From assembly GCA_022394755.1 (NCBI GenBank), contig JAGFCA010000163.1, positions 1 to 41,961 of the forward strand: a stretch of 41,961 nt of DNA, read 5' to 3'. The notes below the pieces were generated by a model. That model had not been told where the DNA came from. It searched no databases and was given only the letters and a program-made list of their open reading frames with translations. The stretch comes from Candidatus Poribacteria bacterium. GTDB lineage: Bacteria; Poribacteria; WGA-4E; WGA-3G. Shown here piece by piece: positions 7,759-16,498 of the stretch (the first letter of the stretch is position 1; every line of letters begins with the position of its first letter). The translations under genes and the position numbers were made by a program.

Positions 7759-9168
7759 ATGAACCAAGGAAAAATCTTAGAAGTTGTCGGCGCACGAGTA
7801 GATATAGATTTTTCAGAAGCCACTTTGCCAGATATCCTAAACGCTGTGAAAGTTCAACGTCACGACGGAACCGAGTTGGTCCTTGAGGTACAGCAGCATT
7901 TAGGTGAGAATAGAATCCGCGCAGTTGCTATGGATACAACAGACGGACTTGTTCGTGGTGCTATCGCAACGGATACGGGTGGTCCTATTACTGTTCCTGT
8001 TGGGGATGCTGTTCTTGGCCGTGTTTTTGATGTTACTGGACAACCTATTGATGAAAGAGGTGATGTCGGCGAAACTGAACGCTATTCTATTCACAGACAA
8101 CCTCCTCCACAAGCTGAACTCGCTACAAGCGCTGATATGTTAGAAACTGGGATCAAAGTTATTGATCTTATCCAACCGGTTGTACGGGGTGGTAAAGTTG
8201 GTTTCTTTGGTGGTGCTGGTGTAGGGAAAACTGTGTTGGTCGCTGAACTTATATACAACATTGCAACACAACACGGTGGATTTTCTGTCTTTTGTGGTGT
8301 AGGTGAAAGAACACGTGAAGGCAATCAGTTCTGGCTTGAACTTGACGAATACGGTGTTATTGACAAGACTGCTATGGTCTTTGGACAGATGAATGAACCT
8401 CCAGGAGCACGTCTTCGTGTGGGTCTTGCAGGTTTATCAATGGCAGAATACTTCCGTGATCAACAAGGCCAGGATGTTCTCATTTTTATTGACAATGTAT
8501 TCCGATTCACACTCGCGGGTGGTGAAGTATCAGCACTCTTGGGACGTATGCCTTCAGCAGTAGGATATCAGCCAACCCTCGCAACTGAAATGGGTGAATT
8601 GCAAGAACGAATTACCTCTACTCAACACGGATCAATCACCTCTTTCCAAGCTGTTTATGTTCCTGCCGATGACTATACTGATCCGGCTGTAGTCTCTGTG
8701 TTCGCACACCTTGATGCAGTTACCCGTTTGGAACGAAGTATATCTCAGAAGGGTAGATATCCAGCAGTTGATCCGCTTACATCCAGTTCACGAATTCTTA
8801 CACCTGAGGTAATCGGTGAAGATCATTATCAAACTACCTTTAGGGTCAAACAGGTCCTACAGGAATATGGTGATCTACAAGACATTATTGCAATTCTTGG
8901 CGTGGATGAACTCTCAGATGAACAGAAGATAGTTGTAGACAGAGCACGTAAATTAGAAATGTTCCTAACACAACCAATGTTTGTTGCAGCACGATTCACT
9001 GGAATTGAAGGTAAATACGTCAAGATTGAAGATACTGTACAAGGCTGTCAAGCTATTCTAAATGGCGATTGCGATGATCTACCTGAACAATCATTAAGAA
9101 TGATTGGTACGATTGACGAAGCGTTTGAAAAAACAAAAGAAGCTGGAATGGAAGAAGCTGCTGATTAG
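7759..9168 (+). CDS. atpD: F1Fo ATP synthase subunit beta (469 aa)
   Basis: The catalytic subunit. The P-loop is GGAGVGKT (residues 151-158) and the catalytic glutamate lies in 'GVGERTREGNQFW'. 'FIDNVFRF' (usually DNIFRF) and 'GRMPSAVGYQPTLATEMG' are intact, as is the DELSDEQ lever region (written 'GVDELSDEQ'). AAAGGAA about 8 nt before the ATG is the ribosome binding site. The gap to atpG is 84 nt with no evident structure. Confidence 0.97.
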   Translation: MNQGKILEVVGARVDIDFSEATLPDILNAVKVQRHDGTELVLEVQQHLGENRIRAVAMDTTDGLVRGAIATDTGGPITVPVGDAVLGRVFDVTGQPIDERGDVGETERYSIHRQPPPQAELATSADMLETGIKVIDLIQPVVRGGKVGFFGGAGVGKTVLVAELIYNIATQHGGFSVFCGVGERTREGNQFWLELDEYGVIDKTAMVFGQMNEPPGARLRVGLAGLSMAEYFRDQQGQDVLIFIDNVFRFTLAGGEVSALLGRMPSAVGYQPTLATEMGELQERITSTQHGSITSFQAVYVPADDYTDPAVVSVFAHLDAVTRLERSISQKGRYPAVDPLTSSSRILTPEVIGEDHYQTTFRVKQVLQEYGDLQDIIAILGVDELSDEQKIVVDRARKLEMFLTQPMFVAARFTGIEGKYVKIEDTVQGCQAILNGDCDDLPEQSLRMIGTIDEAFEKTKEAGMEEAAD

Positions 9169-9228
9169 TAGCAATTACTATTCCAAGATCTTTGGTTCAT
9201 ATTCTGTCAACTATAATACAGAACATGA

Positions 9229-9253
9229 TAGGTTCGGTTTCTAACCGAACCTA
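9229..9253. repeat. 11-bp perfect palindromic hairpin between atpD and atpC
   Basis: TAGGTTCGGTT (9229-9239) pairs perfectly with AACCGAACCTA (9243-9253) around a 3-nt loop. No T-run follows, so termination is unlikely. It may be an mRNA processing or attenuation element setting the epsilon level, or a copy of a dispersed palindromic repeat. No second full copy was found in the window. Confidence 0.6.
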
Positions 9254-9314
9254 AACAGATTACCAAAATACTATATACCAAGTAACCTAAGCAAACATTT
9301 GACATAAGGAAAAA

Positions 9315-9725
9315 ATGCAAAGTAGAAGTTTCCATCTTGAAATACGTACGCCTGAAAAGTTAATATTTGAAGGAGATGTCGCCAGTGTTGGAGCCCCTGG
9401 AGTGGAAGGCAACTTTCAGATATTAGCCGGACACATCCCTTTCCTTACAGCGTTAGGTGTCGGTGAAATCAGAATTGGTGAATCATCAGAAACACAACAG
9501 CGTTTGGCAACGAGTGGTGGCGTTTTTGAAGTATTACGTACAGGTGTTACTGCATTAGTGGAAACAGCTGAATGGTCATCCGAAATTGACATCCCACGCG
9601 CCGAAGCCGCCCTCACCCGAGCCAAAGAACAACTCTCCGATGACAATCCAGACCTAAACCGTCCTCGCGCCGAAGCAGCCCTCGCTCGCGCCCAAAACCG
9701 TATCAAGGTTGCAAATAATTCGTAA
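9315..9725 (+). CDS. atpC: F1Fo ATP synthase subunit epsilon (136 aa)
   Basis: The small rotor-foot subunit: an N-terminal beta-sandwich ('EIRTPEKLIFEGDVASVGAP', then 'GVEGNFQILAGHIP') and a C-terminal helical hairpin that can inhibit ATP hydrolysis. The start is ATG at 9315 after AAGGA. The C-terminal domain contains two near-copies, 'PRAEAALTRAKEQL' and 'PRAEAALARAQNRI'. Base composition changes sharply here: 70 of 110 bases at 9591-9700 are G or C, against 22 of 50 just before. It is the last gene of the operon and lies 146 nt after atpD. Confidence 0.94.
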   Translation: MQSRSFHLEIRTPEKLIFEGDVASVGAPGVEGNFQILAGHIPFLTALGVGEIRIGESSETQQRLATSGGVFEVLRTGVTALVETAEWSSEIDIPRAEAALTRAKEQLSDDNPDLNRPRAEAALARAQNRIKVANNS

Positions 9726-10004
9726 GATATGTTAATATAGTCCTTGAGTATAATAAAAAGATCTATTTAACCTACACTTTAAGAATTATGAATCTGAAGT
9801 AGATTTAGTTTACGATACCTTAAAATCCGGAACTGCAATCACGGACAATTCCCCACATCTAAATCCTAAATAAAAAATTAAAACATATAATATCATAACG
9901 ATTTCATTCCGTCTTACCACGACAAGATAATTGGAATGGAGATAGACTATTTAAAACCTGAAAACTATGTACCTCTTGTAATGATTTAACATAGGAGAAA
10001 TCTG

Positions 10005-10571
10005 TTGTATAATTCACCACCAAACCCTGAAAATGTATCAGAAATGCTACCTTACGCAACGATGACGATGGCAGAATTTCTTGAAAACGATTTAGAAGGT
10101 TATGAGTATGTAAAAGGGGAATTAGTGCCAATCGTAGCTGCAGCAATTGTCCATGGTGAAATAGGATCTAACGTCCATTTTCTTTTAACATCACACGTTC
10201 GTGAAAATAAATTAGGACGTTTATATATAGCCGAAACAACATTTCAATTAGGTGATCGAGTAGTAAAACCGGATATTGCGTTTGTATCAACAGAACGGTT
10301 ATTGGAAGATAAATTAAAAGGTTATGCTGTAGCTCCTGACCTTGCTATTGAAATAGTTTCACCTACAGATAAGCATTATGATGTTACAGATAAAACGTTA
10401 GCCTATCTAAAGGCTGGGACAAAGCTTGTTTGGGTAATTGAACCAATAATGAAAACGGTTACGTCCTATCGTTCTGAAACGGACTTTACACTACTAAACT
10501 ATGAAGATACATTAACAGGTGAGGATGTCATACCAGGATTTTCTTGTCCAGTTGCAGAACTGTTTGAATAG
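10005..10571 (+). CDS. Uma2 family putative endonuclease (188 aa)
   Basis: A PD-(D/E)XK-fold protein of the Uma2 (DUF820) family, often multi-copy in cyanobacteria, Planctomycetes and Poribacteria; its biological role is poorly known. Likely active-site residues are Asp90 in 'VKPDIAFVS' and Glu116 in 'DLAIEIVSPTD', with Lys130 in 'TDKTLAYLKAG'. 'YVKGELVPI' near residue 36 and 'LVWVIEP' near 141 are also family motifs. The start is TTG at 10005, supported by AGGAG (9993-9997) 7 nt upstream; the first in-frame ATG is 13 codons later. It stands alone on the + strand. Confidence 0.85.
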   Translation: MYNSPPNPENVSEMLPYATMTMAEFLENDLEGYEYVKGELVPIVAAAIVHGEIGSNVHFLLTSHVRENKLGRLYIAETTFQLGDRVVKPDIAFVSTERLLEDKLKGYAVAPDLAIEIVSPTDKHYDVTDKTLAYLKAGTKLVWVIEPIMKTVTSYRSETDFTLLNYEDTLTGEDVIPGFSCPVAELFE

Positions 10572-10727
10572 AACCTGCAGTAATCCTTAGAATTCCAAAA
10601 CCAACTCTTATCCTTTGAAATTTATAGTAAATTGATGTATCGCGTGCTGAAAGCGCACTTGAAATGGGTCATAATCTGAATGAATAATGTGTATTAAATG
10701 TATTGCATGTCGAAATATCTACTCACC

Positions 10728-11420
10728 TTAATACATGTCTAATGGATCTGGATCTATAGATTGATTAGGTGTGTAGGGAGGTATCCAGGGCTGTCGAAAA
10801 ATCTCCTCCCAGTTGTCAACTATCGGCTTCACTAACAAATCTATATCTGCTGCTTTAAAAAGAAGCCAATATTTCTTTGTAAGTTTAGCCAGAAAATCTA
10901 TACAACTATCTAATTCACCAAACGATGGAACATCATCCTCTGACACAGATCGTTTGTCAAAATGGGCAATCCGTCTGTCTGCGAAAAACTCAATTACAGG
11001 ATTACTTAGTTTACTGAGTTTGTCCAAATCTTGTTGAACCATATTAGGATCAATATGTTCTACGTTCTCTTGAGCGAACTGCGAAAAATCGTGATTCGCC
11101 TCATATTTTGCATTTTTTTCGTACATAGTCACAAAACGTTCTCGTGAAAGCACGCAAGGCATTACTACCATTTCCTTCAATAATCTTGTAAATGAAATAC
11201 TATCTTTGTGTGGTTTAATTAGCCTTCAAACACCGATAACACAATAAGCAAAATAGGTGTCACCCACAAACTTATAAAACGAATTCGGTTTCTGAATGTT
11301 GTGGTTATTTCTAACGATGTCACCCAATTTCCAAAATATGTGCTTATTACGAACGAGATCCATCACTTCTAAACGGATCTTTTCAAGCCAACGTTTCTAT
11401 TTTTCAATTTTTTGATCCAT
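10728..11420 (-). pseudogene. HEPN/AbiU2-like gene broken by two in-frame stops
   Basis: From an ATG at 11420 (AGGAAG 7 nt upstream) one frame runs about 230 codons to 10728, interrupted by TAG at 11397-11399 and TGA at 11226-11228. The protein sense is continuous across both: MDQKIEK-stop-KRWLEKIRLEVMDLV ... YFAYCVIGV-stop-RLIKPHKDSISF. The second stop is one C-to-T change from CGA (Arg), the first one from CAG (Gln). A TTG at 11180 could begin a 150-residue remnant. 'FFADRRIAHFD' resembles the catalytic R..H region of HEPN/AbiU2 proteins, a phage-abortive-infection-related group; that assignment is from memory of the family and moderate. The protease-TPR stop lies 11 nt upstream on the same strand. 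Confidence 0.7.
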
Positions 11421-11431
11421 GGTGAATCTTC

Positions 11432-13516
11432 CTAACGTACTCTTTGAAGTAACGATTCAATTTCAGTTTTAAGACTAACATCGCCAGCTTTTTCTGAAAG
11501 TTTCAATGCTTTTATAAGATCTTGTTCTGCCTCCAAAGTATGGCCTGACATATATTTTGTAAGTCCACGAATGAAATAAGCTTTGATATAATGAGGATTT
11601 AGTTTGATAGTAATGTCAAAATCTGAAATAGCAGCTGAATATAGTTTTAACTTAGCTTTACCACCTCCACGATAGAAGTATGCCTCAGAATAACTAGGAT
11701 TTAGTTTGATAGTAATGTCAAAATCTGAAATAGCAGCTGAGTGTAATCCCAATTTATATTTTGATAGTCCACGCATGAAATAAGCTTCGGAGTTTTCAGG
11801 TATGATTCTGATAGCTGTATCAAAATCAGATATTGCTGCCGAGTGTTGTCCTAATTGGCTTTTCGCAAACCCACGCAGGAAATATGCCTCGTCATAATCA
11901 GGTTTGAGTCTAATAGCCTTATCAAAATCTGAAATAGCAACCAAATATTCTCCCAAACTAAATTTAATATTTCCCCGATTGATATATGCCTTGGCATAAT
12001 CAGGTTTGAGTCCAATAACGATGTTAAAATCAGAAATAGCAGCAAAGTATTGTTCTAACTTACCCTTTGCAAGTCCTCGATTGATATATGCTTCAGCATA
12101 ATCAGGTTTTAATCGGATAGCAGTGTCATAATCAGATATAGCAGCAAAGTACTGTCCTAATTCACTTTGCGCCAACCCCCGATTATAAAATCCGTCCGCA
12201 TCTTTTGGATTAAGTCGGATAACAATATCGAAATCTGAAATAGCAGCTGAGTGCTGTTTTAAGTGCCCCTTTGCAATTCCACGATTGTAATATGCGCCGA
12301 TATCATCAGGGTTAAATCGAATTGCCAAGTCATAGTCAGTAATAGCAGCAAAGTACTGTCCTAAAGAAGCTTTCGCGAGTCCACGACCAACATATGCGTC
12401 AGCATCTTTAGGATTAAGACGAATAGTTATATTAAAATCAGAAATAGCAGCAAAGTACTGTCCCATCATCCCTTTTATAGTCCCACGATTGAAGTATGCA
12501 TCAGCATAATCAGGTTTCAGTCGAATAGCAGTGTCGTAATCCGTTATCGCAGCAAAGTGTTTTCCTAACTTAGCCTTCGCAATTCCCCGATTGTTGTATG
12601 CATCAGCATAATCAGTTTTGTGTAGAATAGCCATGGTATAATCGCGAATGGCATGACTATACCTTTTAAGGTGGTTCTTTGCAAGCCCTCGATTATAGTA
12701 TGCATTGGCATTATCAGGTTCAAGTAGAATAACTTTGGTATAGTTTGCAATAGCTGCTACATATTCCTCTAATTCAAACTTCGCATTCCCCCACAGAAAG
12801 TAGGTCTCTGCAGATATAGTTCGTTTTCCTGTCGACAAGGGTATTGCTGATTTATTCTGACCCAGCAGCCTCTTAAGATACTTTGATGGAATGGCAAAGT
12901 TGAGACTCTGTGCATCCATATCTTTGTAGACAGTAACGGACACTCCAATAACTTCCCCTTTACGATTTAGCACAGGTCCACCACTACTTCCCGAAGAAAT
13001 CGAAGCTGTCATCTGAAAACGTTCATTTGTATATCTATCCCGTCGACTACTGAGAATACCATCTGAAAACGTTCCTTCTAAACCTTTCGGGTTACCTGCA
13101 ACATATACCGTCGCACCAATTTTAACTGTATCACTATCACCGAGAGTAAGCGGTTTGATACCATAAGCAGTAACCTTTAAGAGAGCAAGGTCATTGCTCT
13201 TGTCTGTGGCAGTAACACCTTCAATATTGTAGGTTGTATACTTACCTACCAACTTTGCTGTACCTGTTGCTGCACCTTCAATCACATGGTAGTTTGTAGC
13301 AATAATATTAGGCTTAACAAAGAAACCACTACCAATACCCAATGTTTTTCCAGCACTATCTTTCATTTCTAAGTATACTGTGGCAGCTAATGTCTTCTCC
13401 GCAATATCTTCAGCAGAAAAGGTTGTTTGAGCTAATGTGGTATTGGCAAAACAATAGATTAAGAGAACTATCGCTATATAGAGTGAATTGCTTTCAGTGT
13501 GAGATTTATATTTCAT
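11432..13516 (-). CDS. Secreted trypsin-like serine protease with 13 TPR repeats (694 aa)
   Basis: The start is ATG at 13516 with GGAG 6 nt upstream; an in-frame ATG at 13528 is less likely. A signal peptide (hydrophobic core 'IAIVLLIYCFANTTLAQ') is followed by a DegP/S1C-like protease domain with His77 ('TNYHVIE'), Asp109 ('SNDLALL') and Ser178 ('SSGSSGGPV'), so the triad looks intact. No PDZ domain follows. Residues ~235-680 hold 13 consecutive 34-residue TPR units of the pattern 'AYxNRGxAKxxLGQYxAAIS'. Export and a role in proteolysis directed by protein contacts are inferred. The TPR units are very alike in DNA, implying recent tandem expansion. Confidence 0.9.
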   Translation of the reverse strand: MKYKSHTESNSLYIAIVLLIYCFANTTLAQTTFSAEDIAEKTLAATVYLEMKDSAGKTLGIGSGFFVKPNIIATNYHVIEGAATGTAKLVGKYTTYNIEGVTATDKSNDLALLKVTAYGIKPLTLGDSDTVKIGATVYVAGNPKGLEGTFSDGILSSRRDRYTNERFQMTASISSGSSGGPVLNRKGEVIGVSVTVYKDMDAQSLNFAIPSKYLKRLLGQNKSAIPLSTGKRTISAETYFLWGNAKFELEEYVAAIANYTKVILLEPDNANAYYNRGLAKNHLKRYSHAIRDYTMAILHKTDYADAYNNRGIAKAKLGKHFAAITDYDTAIRLKPDYADAYFNRGTIKGMMGQYFAAISDFNITIRLNPKDADAYVGRGLAKASLGQYFAAITDYDLAIRFNPDDIGAYYNRGIAKGHLKQHSAAISDFDIVIRLNPKDADGFYNRGLAQSELGQYFAAISDYDTAIRLKPDYAEAYINRGLAKGKLEQYFAAISDFNIVIGLKPDYAKAYINRGNIKFSLGEYLVAISDFDKAIRLKPDYDEAYFLRGFAKSQLGQHSAAISDFDTAIRIIPENSEAYFMRGLSKYKLGLHSAAISDFDITIKLNPSYSEAYFYRGGGKAKLKLYSAAISDFDITIKLNPHYIKAYFIRGLTKYMSGHTLEAEQDLIKALKLSEKAGDVSLKTEIESLLQRVR

Positions 13517-13775
13517 AAAATGCTCCATATTATTGATACTTTACCATATCTGTTATGAATTTAAAGATTTTGTAATTTTGATATTGCAACCATAGTCATA
13601 TTGTAGTAATCATATAACCATGTGTCAAGCAGGGATTTACAGCATGAATACAATAGGATACTGAAGAATTTATTATAGTATATGTTGGTAACATCTATTC
13701 AAATTCTTTATTATATTGTTGATATACGAATCTATATCTGATAGAATTACCAAAACTCATCTGAGGTATAAACCA

Positions 13776-14183
13776 ATGGAATGTATCTTCTGTGCAATTG
13801 TTGAAGGGAAAATACCGTCCGCCAAAGTGCTTGAAGACGAACATGTATTTGCTTTTATGGATATTGCTCCTGCAAATCCTGGCCATCTACTTATAATTCC
13901 AAAAGAACACTACCGAAATATCTTTGATATGCCAGCAGAAATTGGTAGTAAAATTATGGAGGCAGCTATACCTCTTGCTACAGCAATTAATGATGCATTA
14001 AACCCAGACGGACTCAATCTATTCCAATCCAACGAACCAGCAGCATTCCAAAGTGTGTTTCATTTTCATTTACACCTTATACCTCGATGGGAAGAAGATC
14101 CACTAAGATTACCATGGAAACCGAGTGAAGGAAATCTTGAAGAAATAAATACAATTGCAGAAAAAATACAGAGAGTATTATAG
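13776..14183 (+). CDS. HIT family hydrolase (135 aa)
   Basis: A histidine-triad nucleotide hydrolase. 'CIFCAIVEGKIPSAKV' at the N-terminus and 'FHFHLHLIPRW' at residues 95-105 (His96-x-His98-x-His100) are the family signatures. Such proteins cleave nucleoside phosphoramidates or dinucleoside polyphosphates; the substrate here is unknown. ATG at 13776 has GAGG 9 nt upstream. It is the first gene of a compact five-gene + strand run, and the ~260-nt region before it is shared with the divergent protease-TPR gene. Confidence 0.93.
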   Translation: MECIFCAIVEGKIPSAKVLEDEHVFAFMDIAPANPGHLLIIPKEHYRNIFDMPAEIGSKIMEAAIPLATAINDALNPDGLNLFQSNEPAAFQSVFHFHLHLIPRWEEDPLRLPWKPSEGNLEEINTIAEKIQRVL

Positions 14184-14222
14184 GTATTTCTCTAATCTAC
14201 AACCGATTGAATAATTACACTT

Positions 14223-14927
14223 ATGAATGTTTTAATTACATCAGCAGCATCCGAATTATCCAAAAGATTAGCAATTGCAGCGTCTGATTCACATACTATT
14301 CGTCTTACAGAACTACAACCTATAGAGACAGATTTTGACTTTACTCAAGGCGATTTAGGACATGATGAATCCACGAATGAATTGGTTAAAGGAATTGATA
14401 CTATAGTCCATATTGCTGAAATACCTACCCACATATTAACTTCAGCAGATCAACCAGAAAATCTTCAAATTGACTTTCAAACGCGTTGCACTTATAACCT
14501 GTTGATGGCAGGATCTGAAGAGGGTGTAAAGCAATTTATCTATGCCAGCACACTCCGATTATTTGACAATCATGATGAGGATTGGACTGTAAAAGAGAAT
14601 TGGAGACCACGACCAACCACAGATAGTTACGTTTTATCAAAACATCTTGGTGAATTTACATGTAGAGAATTCTCACGTGAAGGAAAGATAAAGGTATCAA
14701 TTCTTAGACTCGGTACATTGAAAACTTCTGAGGAAGTTAAAAAAGGTGAAATCGACACAATGTGCTTGGAATTAAATGATGCAGTTTCAGCCTTCCAAGG
14801 GGCAATTGATGCTCCATCAAAATGGGGTATTTTTCATATCCAATCAGAATTCTCGGGTTCACGTTTTGATATCGGTAATGCAAAAAGCCACCTAAATTAT
14901 GAACCTAAATTTGATCCAACAGTATAA
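14223..14927 (+). CDS. Extended-SDR/epimerase-like protein with degenerate NAD motif (234 aa)
   Basis: It resembles NAD-dependent epimerases/dehydratases: 'GIDTIVHIAEIP' is the usual beta-4 strand, 'QFIYASTLRLF' holds the catalytic Ser/Thr region and 'YVLSKHLGE' is a normal Tyr-x3-Lys. The N-terminal dinucleotide loop, normally G-x-x-G-x-x-G, reads 'LITSAASELSKRL' with no glycine, so cofactor binding may be altered or lost. It is shorter than typical members. It precedes a second, canonical member by 33 nt. The substrate is unknown; sugar-nucleotide or sterol-like substrates are typical of the family. Confidence 0.75.
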   Translation: MNVLITSAASELSKRLAIAASDSHTIRLTELQPIETDFDFTQGDLGHDESTNELVKGIDTIVHIAEIPTHILTSADQPENLQIDFQTRCTYNLLMAGSEEGVKQFIYASTLRLFDNHDEDWTVKENWRPRPTTDSYVLSKHLGEFTCREFSREGKIKVSILRLGTLKTSEEVKKGEIDTMCLELNDAVSAFQGAIDAPSKWGIFHIQSEFSGSRFDIGNAKSHLNYEPKFDPTV

Positions 14928-14960
14928 TCTGATTAGTTAGAAGACAGGAGTATATAAAAA

Positions 14961-15689
14961 ATGAAAGTTCTCATCTTAGGTGGTAATGGTTATCTTGGTC
15001 CACATGTTGTCAAAGCTTTGGAACCCTATTATACGCTCCGTGTAACAGACATCAACGATATAGATACCAAGCATGAATCTATGCAGATTGATGTTAGTAA
15101 TTTAGATCAGGTACTACATGCATCAGAAGGAATGGATACTATAATCAATTGTTCAGTGTTAAGGCATGATAGACAATTGGCATTTGATGTAAGTACTCGT
15201 GGTTCCTACAATGCGATGCGTGCTGCGGTTGAACAAGGCATGGACCGTCTTATAAATACTGGTCCCCATTTCACCATCCAAGGTGATGATTATACCACCT
15301 ACGATTATGAAATCAATCCTGATGTACCACCACATACAAGTACCGGTCTTTATCCTCTAACGAAAGGACTCGGTCAAGAAATATGTAAAGTTTTCACAGA
15401 GCATTATGACATTCATGTCCTATGTTACCTATTTCTCAGCTTTCAAGAACATGATAATCAAGCAGACGGTAGTGATGTAAATCCATTTACAGTCAGTTGG
15501 CGAGATGCTGCAGAAGCGTTCCGTTTGGGATTAGAGATTGACTTAAATGAACTACCTTCAAAGTGTGAGATCTTTAACATTTTTGCTGATCTACCACATC
15601 AACAATTTTCTAATGCCAAAACTAAACGGATCTTAGGATTTAATCCACAGGATAACTTTGAGCAACGATGGCATAAGAAGAGTCAATAA
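14961..15689 (+). CDS. NAD-dependent epimerase/dehydratase (242 aa)
   Basis: An extended SDR with the intact cofactor loop 'LILGGNGYLGPHV' (residues 4-16) and catalytic 'YPLTKGLGQE' (Tyr-x3-Lys). AGGAG lies ~11 nt before the ATG. It is probably a distant paralogue of the upstream gene and in the same transcript. The specific sugar or other substrate cannot be told from the sequence. Confidence 0.83.
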   Translation: MKVLILGGNGYLGPHVVKALEPYYTLRVTDINDIDTKHESMQIDVSNLDQVLHASEGMDTIINCSVLRHDRQLAFDVSTRGSYNAMRAAVEQGMDRLINTGPHFTIQGDDYTTYDYEINPDVPPHTSTGLYPLTKGLGQEICKVFTEHYDIHVLCYLFLSFQEHDNQADGSDVNPFTVSWRDAAEAFRLGLEIDLNELPSKCEIFNIFADLPHQQFSNAKTKRILGFNPQDNFEQRWHKKSQ

Positions 15690-15720
15690 CAATTCTCAAT
15701 AAAATTTAAAGTAATATTAT

Positions 15721-16485
15721 ATGAACATTAAAATCTATGCTCACCGTGGTGGTATGGGACGCGCTCCAGAGAACACACTTGCATCCTTTCAACAAGCACT
15801 CGCTGATGGTGCCGATGGCTTTGAGTTTGATGTATGTTTAACTCAAGATAAACAACCAGTTTTAATTCATGTTGACTTCAATGATGACGATATTCGCATT
15901 GCAACTGGCTCAGAAACTCCATTAAGTAAACTTACATGGAATGATGTGCAACAGATTACAATGTTGGATTCAGACGAACCTGTAGCACATCTTGATGATG
16001 CACTAATGTTCATCCGTGATAACCAATTTCCAGGCTTTCTTGAACCAAAAACAGATATACCTGAACTTCTTCCCATAATTATTGATCGGATTCATCATTT
16101 TGAAGTCACACATCTTGTAAGTATTCTTACCTTTTATCATCAGAATCTCCTCTTGGTTGATGCTAAGAAACTTGAACCGAAACTCCGTACAAGTGCTATA
16201 ATCATTAATCCTTTTGCCAACTTTCTAAAGGCTGCAAAAGATATAGATGTTGACAGAATTATCTTTGGTTGGAGTAATATTAATCATTTTAATATCTATA
16301 ATTCAATATTCAGATCTATATCTCGTGATGTAAAGAGATTACAAGAAAATGAAATAGAAGTTGAAGCGGGTTTTATTAAAGAAGTAAAAGATGTTGCGTG
16401 GTCATTGAAACATGGAATTCACGGGTTATGGGTAGATGATGTGCCATTAATCAGAGATTATGTTGAACAATATGAAGATAAGTAA
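15721..16485 (+). CDS. Glycerophosphodiester phosphodiesterase (254 aa)
   Basis: A GDPD-family TIM barrel that splits glycerophosphodiesters into glycerol-3-phosphate and an alcohol. Signature residues are His8-Arg9-Gly10 ('AHRGG'), 'PENTLASF' at 16-23, Glu35 and Asp37 ('FEFDV'), and His50 ('VLIHVD', where most members have His-Asp directly). There is no signal peptide, so it is probably cytoplasmic. It sits 31 nt after the epimerase and 13 nt before the next gene, clearly within the same operon. Confidence 0.9.
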   Translation: MNIKIYAHRGGMGRAPENTLASFQQALADGADGFEFDVCLTQDKQPVLIHVDFNDDDIRIATGSETPLSKLTWNDVQQITMLDSDEPVAHLDDALMFIRDNQFPGFLEPKTDIPELLPIIIDRIHHFEVTHLVSILTFYHQNLLLVDAKKLEPKLRTSAIIINPFANFLKAAKDIDVDRIIFGWSNINHFNIYNSIFRSISRDVKRLQENEIEVEAGFIKEVKDVAWSLKHGIHGLWVDDVPLIRDYVEQYEDK

Positions 16486-16498
16486 TTAGAAGTTCCGT

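Noticed and set aside
9757..9873. A short open frame after atpC reading KDLFNLHFKNYESEVDLVY...
   Set aside because: It looks mildly protein-like but has no start codon or ribosome binding site and matches nothing I recognise; possibly a gene remnant, too weak to annotate.
11432..12760. The regularly spaced repeats could be mistaken for a CRISPR-like array
   Set aside because: The period is 102 nt (34 codons) in one long frame and encodes TPR units; there are no spacers.
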